Below, piece by piece: positions 1 through 6,978 of a DNA stretch of 10,225 nt. This DNA comes from Candidatus Zixiibacteriota bacterium (GTDB lineage Bacteria; Zixibacteria; MSB-5A5; GN15; PGXB01). The notes under the pieces were generated by a model. The model had not been told where the DNA came from, did no database searches, and saw only the letters and a list, made by a program, of their open reading frames with translations. Each line of letters starts with the position of its first letter. Position 1 is the stretch's first letter. The position numbers and the translations under genes are program-made. Location: NCBI GenBank assembly GCA_020345705.1, contig CP070766.1, positions 564,734 to 574,958 on the forward strand, written 5' to 3'.

Positions 1-1
1 G

Positions 2-505
2 CGCAAAATCTATTCGACTCCTTCCGGACGGCACTTCTTCGACGTCAGGTTCCTGAACCTGCCGATCTTCGGGGATCTGATTGTGAAAGCAAACATCGCC
101 CGTTTTTCTTATTCTCTGCAGACTCTGCTGAAAAGCGGAATACCGGTTGTCAGGGCGCTGGAGATGCTGAGCCTGGCCGTCAGAAATTCTCAGCTTGCCA
201 TGGAAATAAGGATGCTGAGCGACCTTTTCCGCAAGGGCCGGGAATTGGGCAATATTCCGGACCGGATCAGGTTCTTTCCGAACATGGCGCTCAAGATGAT
301 AAACATCGGGCTTGAAAGCGGCTCTCTGGAGAGAATGCTTGCGGAAGTGGCCAACCACTACGGCAAGGAAGTGGATTATCGTTCTCGTCATCTGGCGACT
401 CTTCTCGAGCCGATTCTGACCGTAGTTCTGGGCGTCTTTGTGCTCATTGTCGCCCTGGCTATCTTCTTGCCAATGTGGAACTTAATCCAGGTGTTCCGCG
501 GCTGA
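2..505 (+). CDS. PilC/GspF-family inner-membrane platform protein, C-terminal part (5' truncated by window edge)
   Basis: This reading frame is open from the first bases of the window, so the gene begins upstream; the first complete codon is at position 2 and about 167 C-terminal residues are present. The protein is the polytopic inner-membrane platform on which the assembly ATPase acts to extract pilins. Seen here are the start of the second GspF domain (LPIFGDLIVK, then an ARFSYSLQTLLKSGIPVVRAL block), the conserved ESGSLERMLAEVANHYGKEVD segment, and a final LLEP motif followed by a long hydrophobic helix ending PMWNL. All are typical of the C-terminal GspF domain. The GTG at 83 is internal and not a real start. 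The gene is followed by an 80-base gap and then the pilin genes, the usual PilC-pilin neighbourhood. The family assignment is secure; whether the system is a pilus or a secretion pseudopilus cannot be decided from this gene. Confidence 0.93.
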   Translation, partial: RKIYSTPSGRHFFDVRFLNLPIFGDLIVKANIARFSYSLQTLLKSGIPVVRALEMLSLAVRNSQLAMEIRMLSDLFRKGRELGNIPDRIRFFPNMALKMINIGLESGSLERMLAEVANHYGKEVDYRSRHLATLLEPILTVVLGVFVLIVALAIFLPMWNLIQVFRG

Positions 506-572
506 ACAGCATAAAGAAACCGCCATTTAATCCGATAAAAATCATAGAGGTCCTGACTTTTTAAACATCAAC

Positions 573-578
573 TCAAGG
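573..578 (+). promoter_or_regulatory. Strong ribosome binding site of the first prepilin gene
   Basis: An AAGGAG-type Shine-Dalgarno sequence lies about five to seven bases before the ATG at 586. It is the best SD match in the + strand operon. The later genes have weaker sites or overlap their upstream neighbour. This fits the first pilin being made in largest amount, which is an inference from site strength alone. Confidence 0.6.
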
Positions 579-585
579 AGAAGCC

Positions 586-1017
586 ATGGCTTTCAAGAGA
601 TTGGCAAACCGCAAAGGATTCACCCTTATCGAGCTTGTAATTATCATTGTTATTCTGGGGATCTTGGCTGCGGTCGCTATCCCGAAGTACAGCGATATCT
701 CGTCGGAGGCCAGAGAAGCCGCCGCCCGCGGCGCTCTGGGCGCTCTCAGATCGGGAATATCAATCTGGTATGCTAACCAGGCCGTAACCACCGGTACGGC
801 AACCTGGCCGCCGCTTGATTCTCTGGCTGAACCAGGTGTCGTCATGGAACAGACCTTACCGCGCAATCCCTATCAGACCGACGCCAACGCTCCCGACAGC
901 ATTGTCACGGGTGTAACCAGAGGGACTACTGTTGGAATCCGAGGCGGCTGGGCCTACAATGAGACCACTGGTGAGATCTGGTTGAACACGAACTCCGTGG
1001 GTGAAAATAACTGGTAA
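586..1017 (+). CDS. Type IV prepilin-like protein (PilA/GspG-like, candidate major pilin)
   Basis: A 143-residue prepilin. It has a short basic leader ending in G11, followed by F12 as mature residue 1 and the FTLIELV motif with Glu at mature position 5. A hydrophobic helix follows (residues about 15-36) ending AVAIPKY, the standard N-terminal stalk of class III signal-peptide pilins processed by a PilD-type peptidase. The C-terminal part contains GWAYNETTGEIWLNT, a pattern I associate with small globular pilins of this family. There are no cysteines, so no disulfide-bonded D-loop. The strong RBS and its place as first of three tandem prepilins suggest it is the abundant subunit, but this is inferred. 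It has no close sequence relation to the next two pilins beyond the N-terminal helix. Confidence 0.92.
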   Translation: MAFKRLANRKGFTLIELVIIIVILGILAAVAIPKYSDISSEAREAAARGALGALRSGISIWYANQAVTTGTATWPPLDSLAEPGVVMEQTLPRNPYQTDANAPDSIVTGVTRGTTVGIRGGWAYNETTGEIWLNTNSVGENNW

Positions 1018-1020
1018 ATA

Positions 1021-1494
1021 ATGACCTGTGACTCGTGCTGCAGATTTAAGCGACGGGCTGACTTCGCACCTGGTTTTACGCTGATTGAGCTGGTCATAAT
1101 TATTGTCATTCTCGGTATCGTGGCGGCGGTGGCAATTCCCAGGTTCGGGACCCTGACCGAAAACTCAAAAATCAATGCCACCAGAGAGGAGATGCTGAGA
1201 ATCAAAGAAGCCATCGTCGGCAATCCCGAAGTGGTTTCCGGCGGTGAATATGTGGACCGCGGATTCGAAGGCGACGTCGGCTTCCCGCCGTCCAGTCTGG
1301 CTGATTTGGTGCGGAAACCGGATTCGATTCCCGTGTATGACAAATTCCTTCGACTGGGATGGAACGGCCCGTATCTTGACAGCGCCGAGCAGAAATATCT
1401 GTACGACGCCTGGGGCAATACCTATGCCTATGACCGGTCGTCCCGAACGATTACATCGGCCAGCGTGACACCCAACATTGTTTTGAGCTTTTGA
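1021..1494 (+). CDS. GspG-like pseudopilin with an unusual Cys-containing leader
   Basis: A 157-residue prepilin. The cleavage site is G18|F19 followed by TLIELV, with Glu at mature position 5 and a hydrophobic helix to about residue 40. The leader is 18 residues long, is basic, and contains Cys at 3, 6 and 7. No alternative in-frame start lies between 1021 and the cleavage site, so the long leader appears genuine. The globular part has AIVGNPEVV (64-72), GDVGFPPSSLADLV (84-97), WNGPYL (114-119) and DAWGNTYAY (129-137). The last resembles the D-W-G-x-P-Y calcium-loop region of GspG major pseudopilins, with Thr in place of Pro. It starts three bases after the previous stop and has no convincing SD, so translation may be coupled. 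The following gene is a paralogue sharing the same blocks. Confidence 0.9.
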   Translation: MTCDSCCRFKRRADFAPGFTLIELVIIIVILGIVAAVAIPRFGTLTENSKINATREEMLRIKEAIVGNPEVVSGGEYVDRGFEGDVGFPPSSLADLVRKPDSIPVYDKFLRLGWNGPYLDSAEQKYLYDAWGNTYAYDRSSRTITSASVTPNIVLSF

Positions 1495-1502
1495 GTGCCG
1501 TT

Positions 1503-2633
1503 ATGATTGCCTCTCAAAAAGGAATGACTCTCATCGAGCTGGTAATGGTCATCATCATTATCGGCATCCTCGCCGGTATTGCGATGAAGTCGATGGACTC
1601 CGCCATCGAAGCCGGGCGATTCGAATCGACCAGGAAAGAATTGAATCACTTGGCCAGGGCCATCGTCGGTAATCCCGACCTGGTCAACAACGGCAGCCGG
1701 ATCGATTTCGGGTACGTCGGTGATGTTGGGGCATTGCCGGCCTCACTTGATGAATTGGTTGCGGCGCCTGGAGGCTACTCAACGTGGCGGGGACCATACA
1801 TAAGCAGCGATTTCGTGCAATCTGGCGATGATTATAAAACGGATGCCTGGGGTGTCGAGTACGCTTACACCGGTCTCACCATAACCTCGACCGGGTCGGG
1901 AAGCAATATCACCAAACAGCTGGCCGGCGCCCTGCCCGATCTTACGGCCAACGTCATTCGGGGCACGGTGCTTGATGCCGAGGGGCTTCCCCCTGGCGCG
2001 CAAAGCGGCAGTGTTGAGATTTCATTGAACTGTCCGGACGGCGCCGGCTCGACCGTAACGACCACCGTGAATCCATCAGCCGGCGGAAACTACAACCTGC
2101 CCAATATCCCCATCGGCACCCACTCCGTGACCGCCGTTAATACGACAACCGGTGACACGGTTATCTCGTATGTCACGGTTTCCCCCCGGTCTCAGGTAGT
2201 TAATAACATACGCTTCGGCTACGCCCTGTGGGGGGGTGGCGGCGGCTCAGGCGGAGGCGGCCTCGAATATGTCGCCGGTTCCGCAACAACCGCCAATGGC
2301 GGAAGAAATATCGAATTTCAGATATCAAACAGCTCCGCCTCGGACATCACCGTCAGCTGGCTGGAGGCAGTTTACGTCTGCACTCCCGACGCTTACTACG
2401 AAAGAGTGAGGTGGAACGGCGGAACCGTGGCAAACGAAACCGATCCAAGATTCGCCTCCGGTGATCGCGCCGTTTTCGGCGGCTCAAGAGTCCTGAGCAG
2501 CGGTTCCACGGCAACGATCTGGATTCAGAATTTCAATACGGCCCAGTACGGAGCTGGTTCGAATGCCGACGTGTCCGGAACGACTTTCACTGTGACTTTC
2601 AGCGATGGCTCGGAGATAATCTTCACCGTTTAG
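1503..2633 (+). CDS. Long GspG-like pseudopilin with a carboxypeptidase-regulatory-like domain and a C-terminal beta-rich domain
   Basis: A 376-residue prepilin, more than twice the usual length. The N-terminus MIASQKG|MTLIELV has a typical 7-residue leader, Glu at mature position 5, and Met rather than Phe as mature residue 1. Residues about 42-125 repeat the blocks of the preceding gene (AIVGNPDLV, GYVGDVGALPASLDELV, WRGPYI, DAWGVEYAY). Residues about 150-239 (VIRGTVLDAEGLPPGA to the VNNIRF end) resemble a carboxypeptidase-regulatory-like beta-sandwich. A linker of ten residues, nine Gly and one Ser (244-253), follows, then a roughly 120-residue beta-rich domain of unknown family ending in FTVTFSDGSEIIFTV. 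ATG 1503 is preferred because a GAG lies seven bases upstream; TTG 1491, overlapping the previous stop, would add four residues. It may act as a tip or minor subunit carrying a binding domain, which is inference. Confidence 0.88.
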   Translation: MIASQKGMTLIELVMVIIIIGILAGIAMKSMDSAIEAGRFESTRKELNHLARAIVGNPDLVNNGSRIDFGYVGDVGALPASLDELVAAPGGYSTWRGPYISSDFVQSGDDYKTDAWGVEYAYTGLTITSTGSGSNITKQLAGALPDLTANVIRGTVLDAEGLPPGAQSGSVEISLNCPDGAGSTVTTTVNPSAGGNYNLPNIPIGTHSVTAVNTTTGDTVISYVTVSPRSQVVNNIRFGYALWGGGGGSGGGGLEYVAGSATTANGGRNIEFQISNSSASDITVSWLEAVYVCTPDAYYERVRWNGGTVANETDPRFASGDRAVFGGSRVLSSGSTATIWIQNFNTAQYGAGSNADVSGTTFTVTFSDGSEIIFTV

Positions 2634-2643
2634 GACGCATGGT

Positions 2644-4245
2644 ATGCATAATGACCTTGCAGACAAGATGAGCGAAATCAAACGCGCCATACGCAACTGG
2701 GTGATCGGTGTAGCCAGGCGTCTAGGACTCAATGAGCGCTATCGAATAGGCCGGACGGTCGCTATCCTCTTTGATGAAAATTCTCTTCAGATGGCGACGG
2801 CGCGGCGTTTCTGGCACCAGTCACGTCTTATTGATGTCACTAAAATCTACCTTCCCCGGACGCTCGACACCTCTGAAAAACGGACCAGCTTCCTTATTGA
2901 CAGGATTACCGAATATGTAAAAGAGTTTGAACGCCCCCTGACAAAATTTATCCTGGGTATAAGCGGTCCCGATTCGGTCTTCAGAGTCATCACCCTGCCT
3001 GACATGCCCCGCAGAGAACTGATCAAAGCCATCTACTGGGAAGGCAACAAGCGCATCCCGTTTGGCCTCGAAAATGCCTACTATGGTCAACGCTTCAACG
3101 AGAATGTGAAAACCGCCGTTGACGGTACCGTTTCGGCCTTTCTGGTCGCGGTTCTGAAAAAGGCCGTTGACACGCGTCTGGAACTTCTGGAGTCTCTCGA
3201 AATCGACGTCGATGAGGCTCATCATGAACTTGAGGCGATCGGCTGCTTCCTGCCCTTCATGGACAACTTTCATTCTGACCGAACGTACATTCTGGTAAAT
3301 ATAAAAAGGGAAATTACCGAGATAAACTACTATCAGGGGACACGGCTCCAGTTCGCACATACCAGTTCGGTCGGTTCGGAATCGCTGACCATCGGCTCAG
3401 GGCTCGCGGCGGATGAGGATGAAGCCACCGAGAACCTGACAAGCGAAATACAGAATTCCCTCGATTATTACGTCGGTCAGTTCCCGGGTTCTTCGACGGA
3501 GATGATCTTCCTCTATGGTGATCTTTGTTACTCGGACGAATTGATTGCCACGCTTTCTGAACGAATCGGCATCCAATTCAAACGTCTCCCCCTGACTCAG
3601 CGAGCCGGAAAGCGTTTCCTCATGAAGGATTCGGCGGACCAGATTCCGGTCTCCCTGGGCGCGGTTGCCCTGAGCATGACCGAGTATGATCTGATCAGCT
3701 TTCTGCCCCCGAAAATTAAAGAGAACAGGGCCGTCAAGCGATTTATCAGAATGGCCGTGCCGGCCGTCATGACGTTTGCGCTGGCCCTGCTCGGCTTCTG
3801 GGCCTCGGTGAAATATCAGATTGCTATTGAGACCGGACGCCTGGCCAACGCCAACCAGCAGATGGAACTGTTCAAAAGTTCCGCATCATATGGAATGTAT
3901 ACCCGGCTCAAGCGCCAGATGGTGGCCGATCAGGCGATCCTTGAAAAACTGAACCGGGAACCGACATTCTTGCACTTGAATCTCAAAGAGCTTTCCCGAA
4001 TCACCCCCGGGACGATTAAATTGGACCTCTATGACCTCTATGATGACGGCCAACGGAACCATCTTGTGCTCACCGGCTATGCCTTTTCCCAGGATCCGCC
4101 GCCCGAGGTGGTTTTGGCGGAGTACATCGCCAGGCTGGACAGCTCGCCGTTTTTCAAAGATGTATCTCTCCGGAAACACAGCAAGCATGACCGGAGCGGG
4201 CAGTTCGTCATTGATTTTCGGCTTGAAATGGAAGCAGTCATATGA
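2644..4245 (+). CDS. PilM-PilN fusion (GspL-like) assembly platform protein
   Basis: A 533-residue protein that joins two components usually encoded separately in type IV pilus operons. Residues about 35-350 match the PilM actin-like ATPase fold, with the recognisable LPDMPRRELIKAIYWEGNKRIPF region (118-140) and a late GAVALS block (339-344). The segment DLISFLPPKIKENRAVKRF (349-367) resembles the cytoplasmic INLLP peptide with which PilN binds PilM. It is followed by one membrane helix (about 371-388), a coiled-coil-like stretch (about 395-438) and a PilN-type periplasmic ferredoxin-like domain to the end. This layout is that of GspL in type II secretion. An AGGA lies eight to nine bases before ATG 2644. 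The stop overlaps the next start by four bases. Confidence 0.88.
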   Translation: MHNDLADKMSEIKRAIRNWVIGVARRLGLNERYRIGRTVAILFDENSLQMATARRFWHQSRLIDVTKIYLPRTLDTSEKRTSFLIDRITEYVKEFERPLTKFILGISGPDSVFRVITLPDMPRRELIKAIYWEGNKRIPFGLENAYYGQRFNENVKTAVDGTVSAFLVAVLKKAVDTRLELLESLEIDVDEAHHELEAIGCFLPFMDNFHSDRTYILVNIKREITEINYYQGTRLQFAHTSSVGSESLTIGSGLAADEDEATENLTSEIQNSLDYYVGQFPGSSTEMIFLYGDLCYSDELIATLSERIGIQFKRLPLTQRAGKRFLMKDSADQIPVSLGAVALSMTEYDLISFLPPKIKENRAVKRFIRMAVPAVMTFALALLGFWASVKYQIAIETGRLANANQQMELFKSSASYGMYTRLKRQMVADQAILEKLNREPTFLHLNLKELSRITPGTIKLDLYDLYDDGQRNHLVLTGYAFSQDPPPEVVLAEYIARLDSSPFFKDVSLRKHSKHDRSGQFVIDFRLEMEAVI

Positions 4246-4802
4246 AGAAAATGTATGTTATCACAATCGGTGTCGCTCTGGCAATTGCGCTCATCTGGCT
4301 CCTGGTCCTTTTGTCGCCCGGGATTGAAGAAAGAGACGGCCTGAGAACGGCCGTTGCGGAGGCCGAAAACCAGCTGATCGACTTCCGGCGAATTATGTTC
4401 GAGTTTCCGGATTTCTTTAATTCCCGAAAACAGCTTCTTCAACAGAAGAAACATCTGCTCTCGAAGCTTTACTCCAAGGCGGAGTTGCTGAAGCTTTTCG
4501 AACAATTGACAAATACCTCTAAGGCCTACGGCCTGAGGCTGGTCGAAATATCGCCCTCAATTGAAGAACTGCTGGCTTTGAATAGAAGCCTCCCGAATGA
4601 GGACTGTCCAAGGCCTCTCGATATTACCGTGAGACTGCGGGGCGACCTGCAAAACATTGGAAAATATATTGAAAAAACCTCCTCCCAGGATTTCTGCCAG
4701 AGGCTGACACGATGTGTGATCACCAACTCCGATGAGACTCAGAGACTGTCACGCGTCACATACAGCTTCAAGGCCATCCTGGGAACGATCAAGGATTCGT
4801 GA
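4242..4802 (+). CDS. PilO/GspM-like inner-membrane assembly protein
   Basis: A 186-residue protein with a single N-terminal membrane helix (residues about 5-25), a polar, helical, probably coiled-coil stretch (about 28-80, including the QKKHLLSKLYSKAELLKLFEQL segment) and a C-terminal alpha/beta region. This is the layout of PilO, which dimerises with PilN in the periplasm and connects to PilP. Sequence conservation in this family is low, so the call rests on size, topology and position between the PilM-PilN fusion and the PilP-like gene. Its ATG overlaps the previous stop in an ATGA arrangement, and GGAAG lies seven bases before the start. Cysteines at 103, 152 and 158 are unusual for the family and have no assigned role. 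Confidence 0.8.
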   Translation: MKKMYVITIGVALAIALIWLLVLLSPGIEERDGLRTAVAEAENQLIDFRRIMFEFPDFFNSRKQLLQQKKHLLSKLYSKAELLKLFEQLTNTSKAYGLRLVEISPSIEELLALNRSLPNEDCPRPLDITVRLRGDLQNIGKYIEKTSSQDFCQRLTRCVITNSDETQRLSRVTYSFKAILGTIKDS

Positions 4803-5245
4803 TGACTGCGAAGAAGCGACAGAGCATAATACTGGCGGTTTTCCTGGCAACGGTGATCTGGGGAATATATAATCTGACCGGCGAAAAACAGAATAACCGG
4901 GCCGCTATCCCCAATGAGCCTCAGAAGGCTCCCCTCGTCAGATCCAACCAGCCGGCCGGTCCAATCGACATAGAGAAGCAGTCAAAGCTGGAATGGGGAA
5001 GTGATCCCTTCTTTCGGAATCCGGGTACATCGTCTGAATCCCCGGCGACGGTGGTGCCGCCCAACTGGGTTTTAGGCGGAATCCTGTATGACAGGGACAA
5101 TCCCTCGGCCATAATAAACCACACAATAGTCCGGGGCGGTGATTTCATAAATGGAGCTAGGGTAGTGCAGATTGACAAAAGCTCGGTCCGCCTTGAGAAG
5201 AACGGCCTGCAATTCACCTTGACCGTCGGAAAGGAAAAATCATGA
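4802..5245 (+). CDS. PilP/GspC-like protein with N-terminal membrane anchor
   Basis: A 147-residue protein. It has a basic N-terminus and one hydrophobic helix (about 8-24), then a proline- and polar-rich linker (about 27-60), the motif WGSDPFF (65-71), and a small beta domain with GGILYD, PSAIINHTIV, GDFINGARVVQI and SSVRLEKNG. This homology-region-like domain is what PilP and GspC use to contact the secretin N-terminal domain. Classical PilP is a lipoprotein; here no lipobox Cys follows the helix, so a GspC-style membrane anchor is likely. ATG 4802 is preferred over GTG 4799 because an AAGGA is better spaced from it; either start overlaps the PilO-like stop. The stop overlaps the secretin start by four bases. 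Confidence 0.82.
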   Translation: MTAKKRQSIILAVFLATVIWGIYNLTGEKQNNRAAIPNEPQKAPLVRSNQPAGPIDIEKQSKLEWGSDPFFRNPGTSSESPATVVPPNWVLGGILYDRDNPSAIINHTIVRGGDFINGARVVQIDKSSVRLEKNGLQFTLTVGKEKS

Positions 5246-6516
5246 ACCGACTCATTCTGAAGACAGTGATTCTTATCGCCTTTGTGTACACGCTTTCCCT
5301 GGCCGGGTCACTCCAGACGGAGGAAAGGGTTTCCTTGCACTTCGAGGACGTCCCCCTCGCGACCGTCCTGGACATGATCGCCCGGCAATACAACCTCAAC
5401 CTGGTGCAGTCGGGAATGATCGAAAAAAATGTTTCGGTGCGGCTCGACAATGTCAGTCTGGCCGACGCTCTCAACGCCATACTGGCGTCAAACGGGTTCA
5501 ATTATTACAAATCGGGTGACGTCATCGTCGTCAAGCCTATCGAGATGGATGCTCCCGGGGAAACGGTGATTAAGACCATTACACTGAAATATATTTCTCC
5601 GGCCGCGGTAATTGATGCCGTCAAAGATATGCTCTCGCTCAAAGGAAAGATAAAAATTATTGAGCGTTCATCTCAGCGTCAGGTCACCGTCAGAGAACCG
5701 GTCGCGACCCGGATTGCCGTAGTTGACCTCCCGGAAATTACCGAGAAGATCGCCGCCTTTATCCGACAGCTGGACAAACCGGAGCCGCAAGTTGCCATCG
5801 AAGTCAGGATGATCGAAGTCAACGTTGACAGCGAGACCCAGACCGGCTTTAAATGGCCTACCAGCATTACCGCCCGAGGACATGGTATCGAAATGACATC
5901 CGACGACGGTCTTGCGGGGTCCGATGAGGCGGTGGGACAGATAGACCTTCCCAACGGGAAATGGCAGTGGGGAACACTCTCCGTCGAGAAACTGGAAATT
6001 GTGCTGGACTTCCTGGAACGCAAGGGCAATTCCAAGCTTATATCCGACCCTCGTATCACCACCCTTAACAATCATGAGGCCGAAATCAAGGTGACCACAA
6101 TTGTTCCGATTCAAACCATCAACCGCTTCAGTGAGGGGGGCGCCGTTCAGGATATTGTCACCTTCCAGGATGAAGAGATTGGCATCACTCTGCGGGTCAC
6201 GCCCCACATTGCCGAAGGCGACGAAATAATCCTCGACGTTTACCCGACCGTGGCTGAGATTATCGGCTTCACCGGCCCCCCCGACAACCAGAAACCGATT
6301 ACGTCGGAAAGATCGGTCAGAACCAAAATCAACGTCAAAGACGGCCAAACGGCGGTTCTTGGCGGGATGATCAAGGAAGACAAAATAGATCAGGAGCAGA
6401 GTATTTTCTTTCTGGGGTCACTCCCTATTATCGGAAATCTCTTCAAGCATAAATCGGTGCAGACAAGTTCCACCGACCTTTTGATATTGATTACGCCTCA
6501 GATAATAGTAGATTAG
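5242..6516 (+). CDS. Secretin (PilQ/GspD family), short form
   Basis: The outer-membrane channel subunit of the system, 424 residues. It has a signal peptide (about 1-22, ending LSLAGS) and an STN/N0-type domain (about 29-100, VSLHFEDVPLATVLDMIA...). One further N-domain follows (about 108-178), then the EVRMIEVNVDSETQTGFKW segment that begins the secretin core. The core shows KLISDPRITTLNNHEAEIKV (258-277), the GITLRVTPHI strand, DGQTAVLGGMI and the closing FFLGSLPIIGNLF...LLILITPQII block. It is shorter than most PilQ/GspD proteins: there are no AMIN domains, no extra N2/N3 repeats and no C-terminal pilotin-binding extension. AAGGA lies seven bases before ATG 5242, which overlaps the PilP-like stop. 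Its stop region overlaps the convergent DoxX-like gene. Confidence 0.95.
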   Translation: MNRLILKTVILIAFVYTLSLAGSLQTEERVSLHFEDVPLATVLDMIARQYNLNLVQSGMIEKNVSVRLDNVSLADALNAILASNGFNYYKSGDVIVVKPIEMDAPGETVIKTITLKYISPAAVIDAVKDMLSLKGKIKIIERSSQRQVTVREPVATRIAVVDLPEITEKIAAFIRQLDKPEPQVAIEVRMIEVNVDSETQTGFKWPTSITARGHGIEMTSDDGLAGSDEAVGQIDLPNGKWQWGTLSVEKLEIVLDFLERKGNSKLISDPRITTLNNHEAEIKVTTIVPIQTINRFSEGGAVQDIVTFQDEEIGITLRVTPHIAEGDEIILDVYPTVAEIIGFTGPPDNQKPITSERSVRTKINVKDGQTAVLGGMIKEDKIDQEQSIFFLGSLPIIGNLFKHKSVQTSSTDLLILITPQIIVD

Positions 6517-6974
6517 CCGCGCGTTTTGATAAGACAGAACCTGCGCGAACGATTAAAGAAAAGATATATCGTCAGGATCAGCAGTCCGATATCTCTTATC
6601 AAGAGACCAAGAACAGCGCCCTTGGCTTTCGAGCTCACCGTAAAACAGCCGCATTCCAGATCAACCCCCCGAAACAGATTCACTCCAACGGCAACTATGA
6701 AAACCAGGACCAGCACATTAAGAATCAAAACACTGCCTTCTTTGTAGATTCCGAGTATCAAAAAGGCTCCGCAGAATAGTTCAATCCACGGCATAATAAT
6801 GGCCATCAGATTGACAAGCTCGCCCGGAAGCAGATGGTAGTTGTAGACTATCCTCGCAAACTGGCCGGGCTGGGCGATTTTGTCTATCGAAGCATAAACA
6901 AAAATGATGCCGACTGCCAGACGGACAACCAGACCGAGATAATCGTTGCGGAGAAATCCATTAAAACCGTTCAA
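6513..6974 (-). CDS. DoxX/MauE-like membrane protein
   Basis: Four hydrophobic helices are predicted (about residues 13-30, 52-75, 80-100 and 120-140), with the sequence LECGCF between helices 3 and 4. This is the pattern of DoxX/MauE-type quinone- or thiol-linked membrane proteins; a CxC next to a membrane loop suggests a redox role, which is inference. The longest open frame starts at ATG 7052 but would overlap the rhodanese gene by 74 bases, and its extra 26 residues are charged and unlike the family start. I prefer TTG at 6974, which gives 153 residues. It lies just after the rhodanese stop and behind a GGAAGGCGGG sequence usable as an SD. It is the second gene of the rhodanese unit. The stop overlaps the secretin end by four bases. 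Confidence 0.8.
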   Translation of the reverse strand: MNGFNGFLRNDYLGLVVRLAVGIIFVYASIDKIAQPGQFARIVYNYHLLPGELVNLMAIIMPWIELFCGAFLILGIYKEGSVLILNVLVLVFIVAVGVNLFRGVDLECGCFTVSSKAKGAVLGLLIRDIGLLILTIYLFFNRSRRFCLIKTRG

Positions 6975-6978
6975 CTCG

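Noticed and set aside
2821..3360. A 179-residue open frame antisense to the PilM-PilN gene.
   Set aside because: It is fully inside a well-supported coding region and resembles no protein; an antisense shadow.
5668..6348. A 226-residue open frame antisense to the secretin gene.
   Set aside because: It lies entirely within a clear secretin reading frame, has no SD of note, and its translation has no recognisable domain; it is a product of codon bias.
6518..6547. cgcgc/gcgcg inverted repeat just after the secretin stop as a + strand terminator.
   Set aside because: Only 5 bp with a 20-base loop and no T-run, and it lies inside the DoxX-like coding region.
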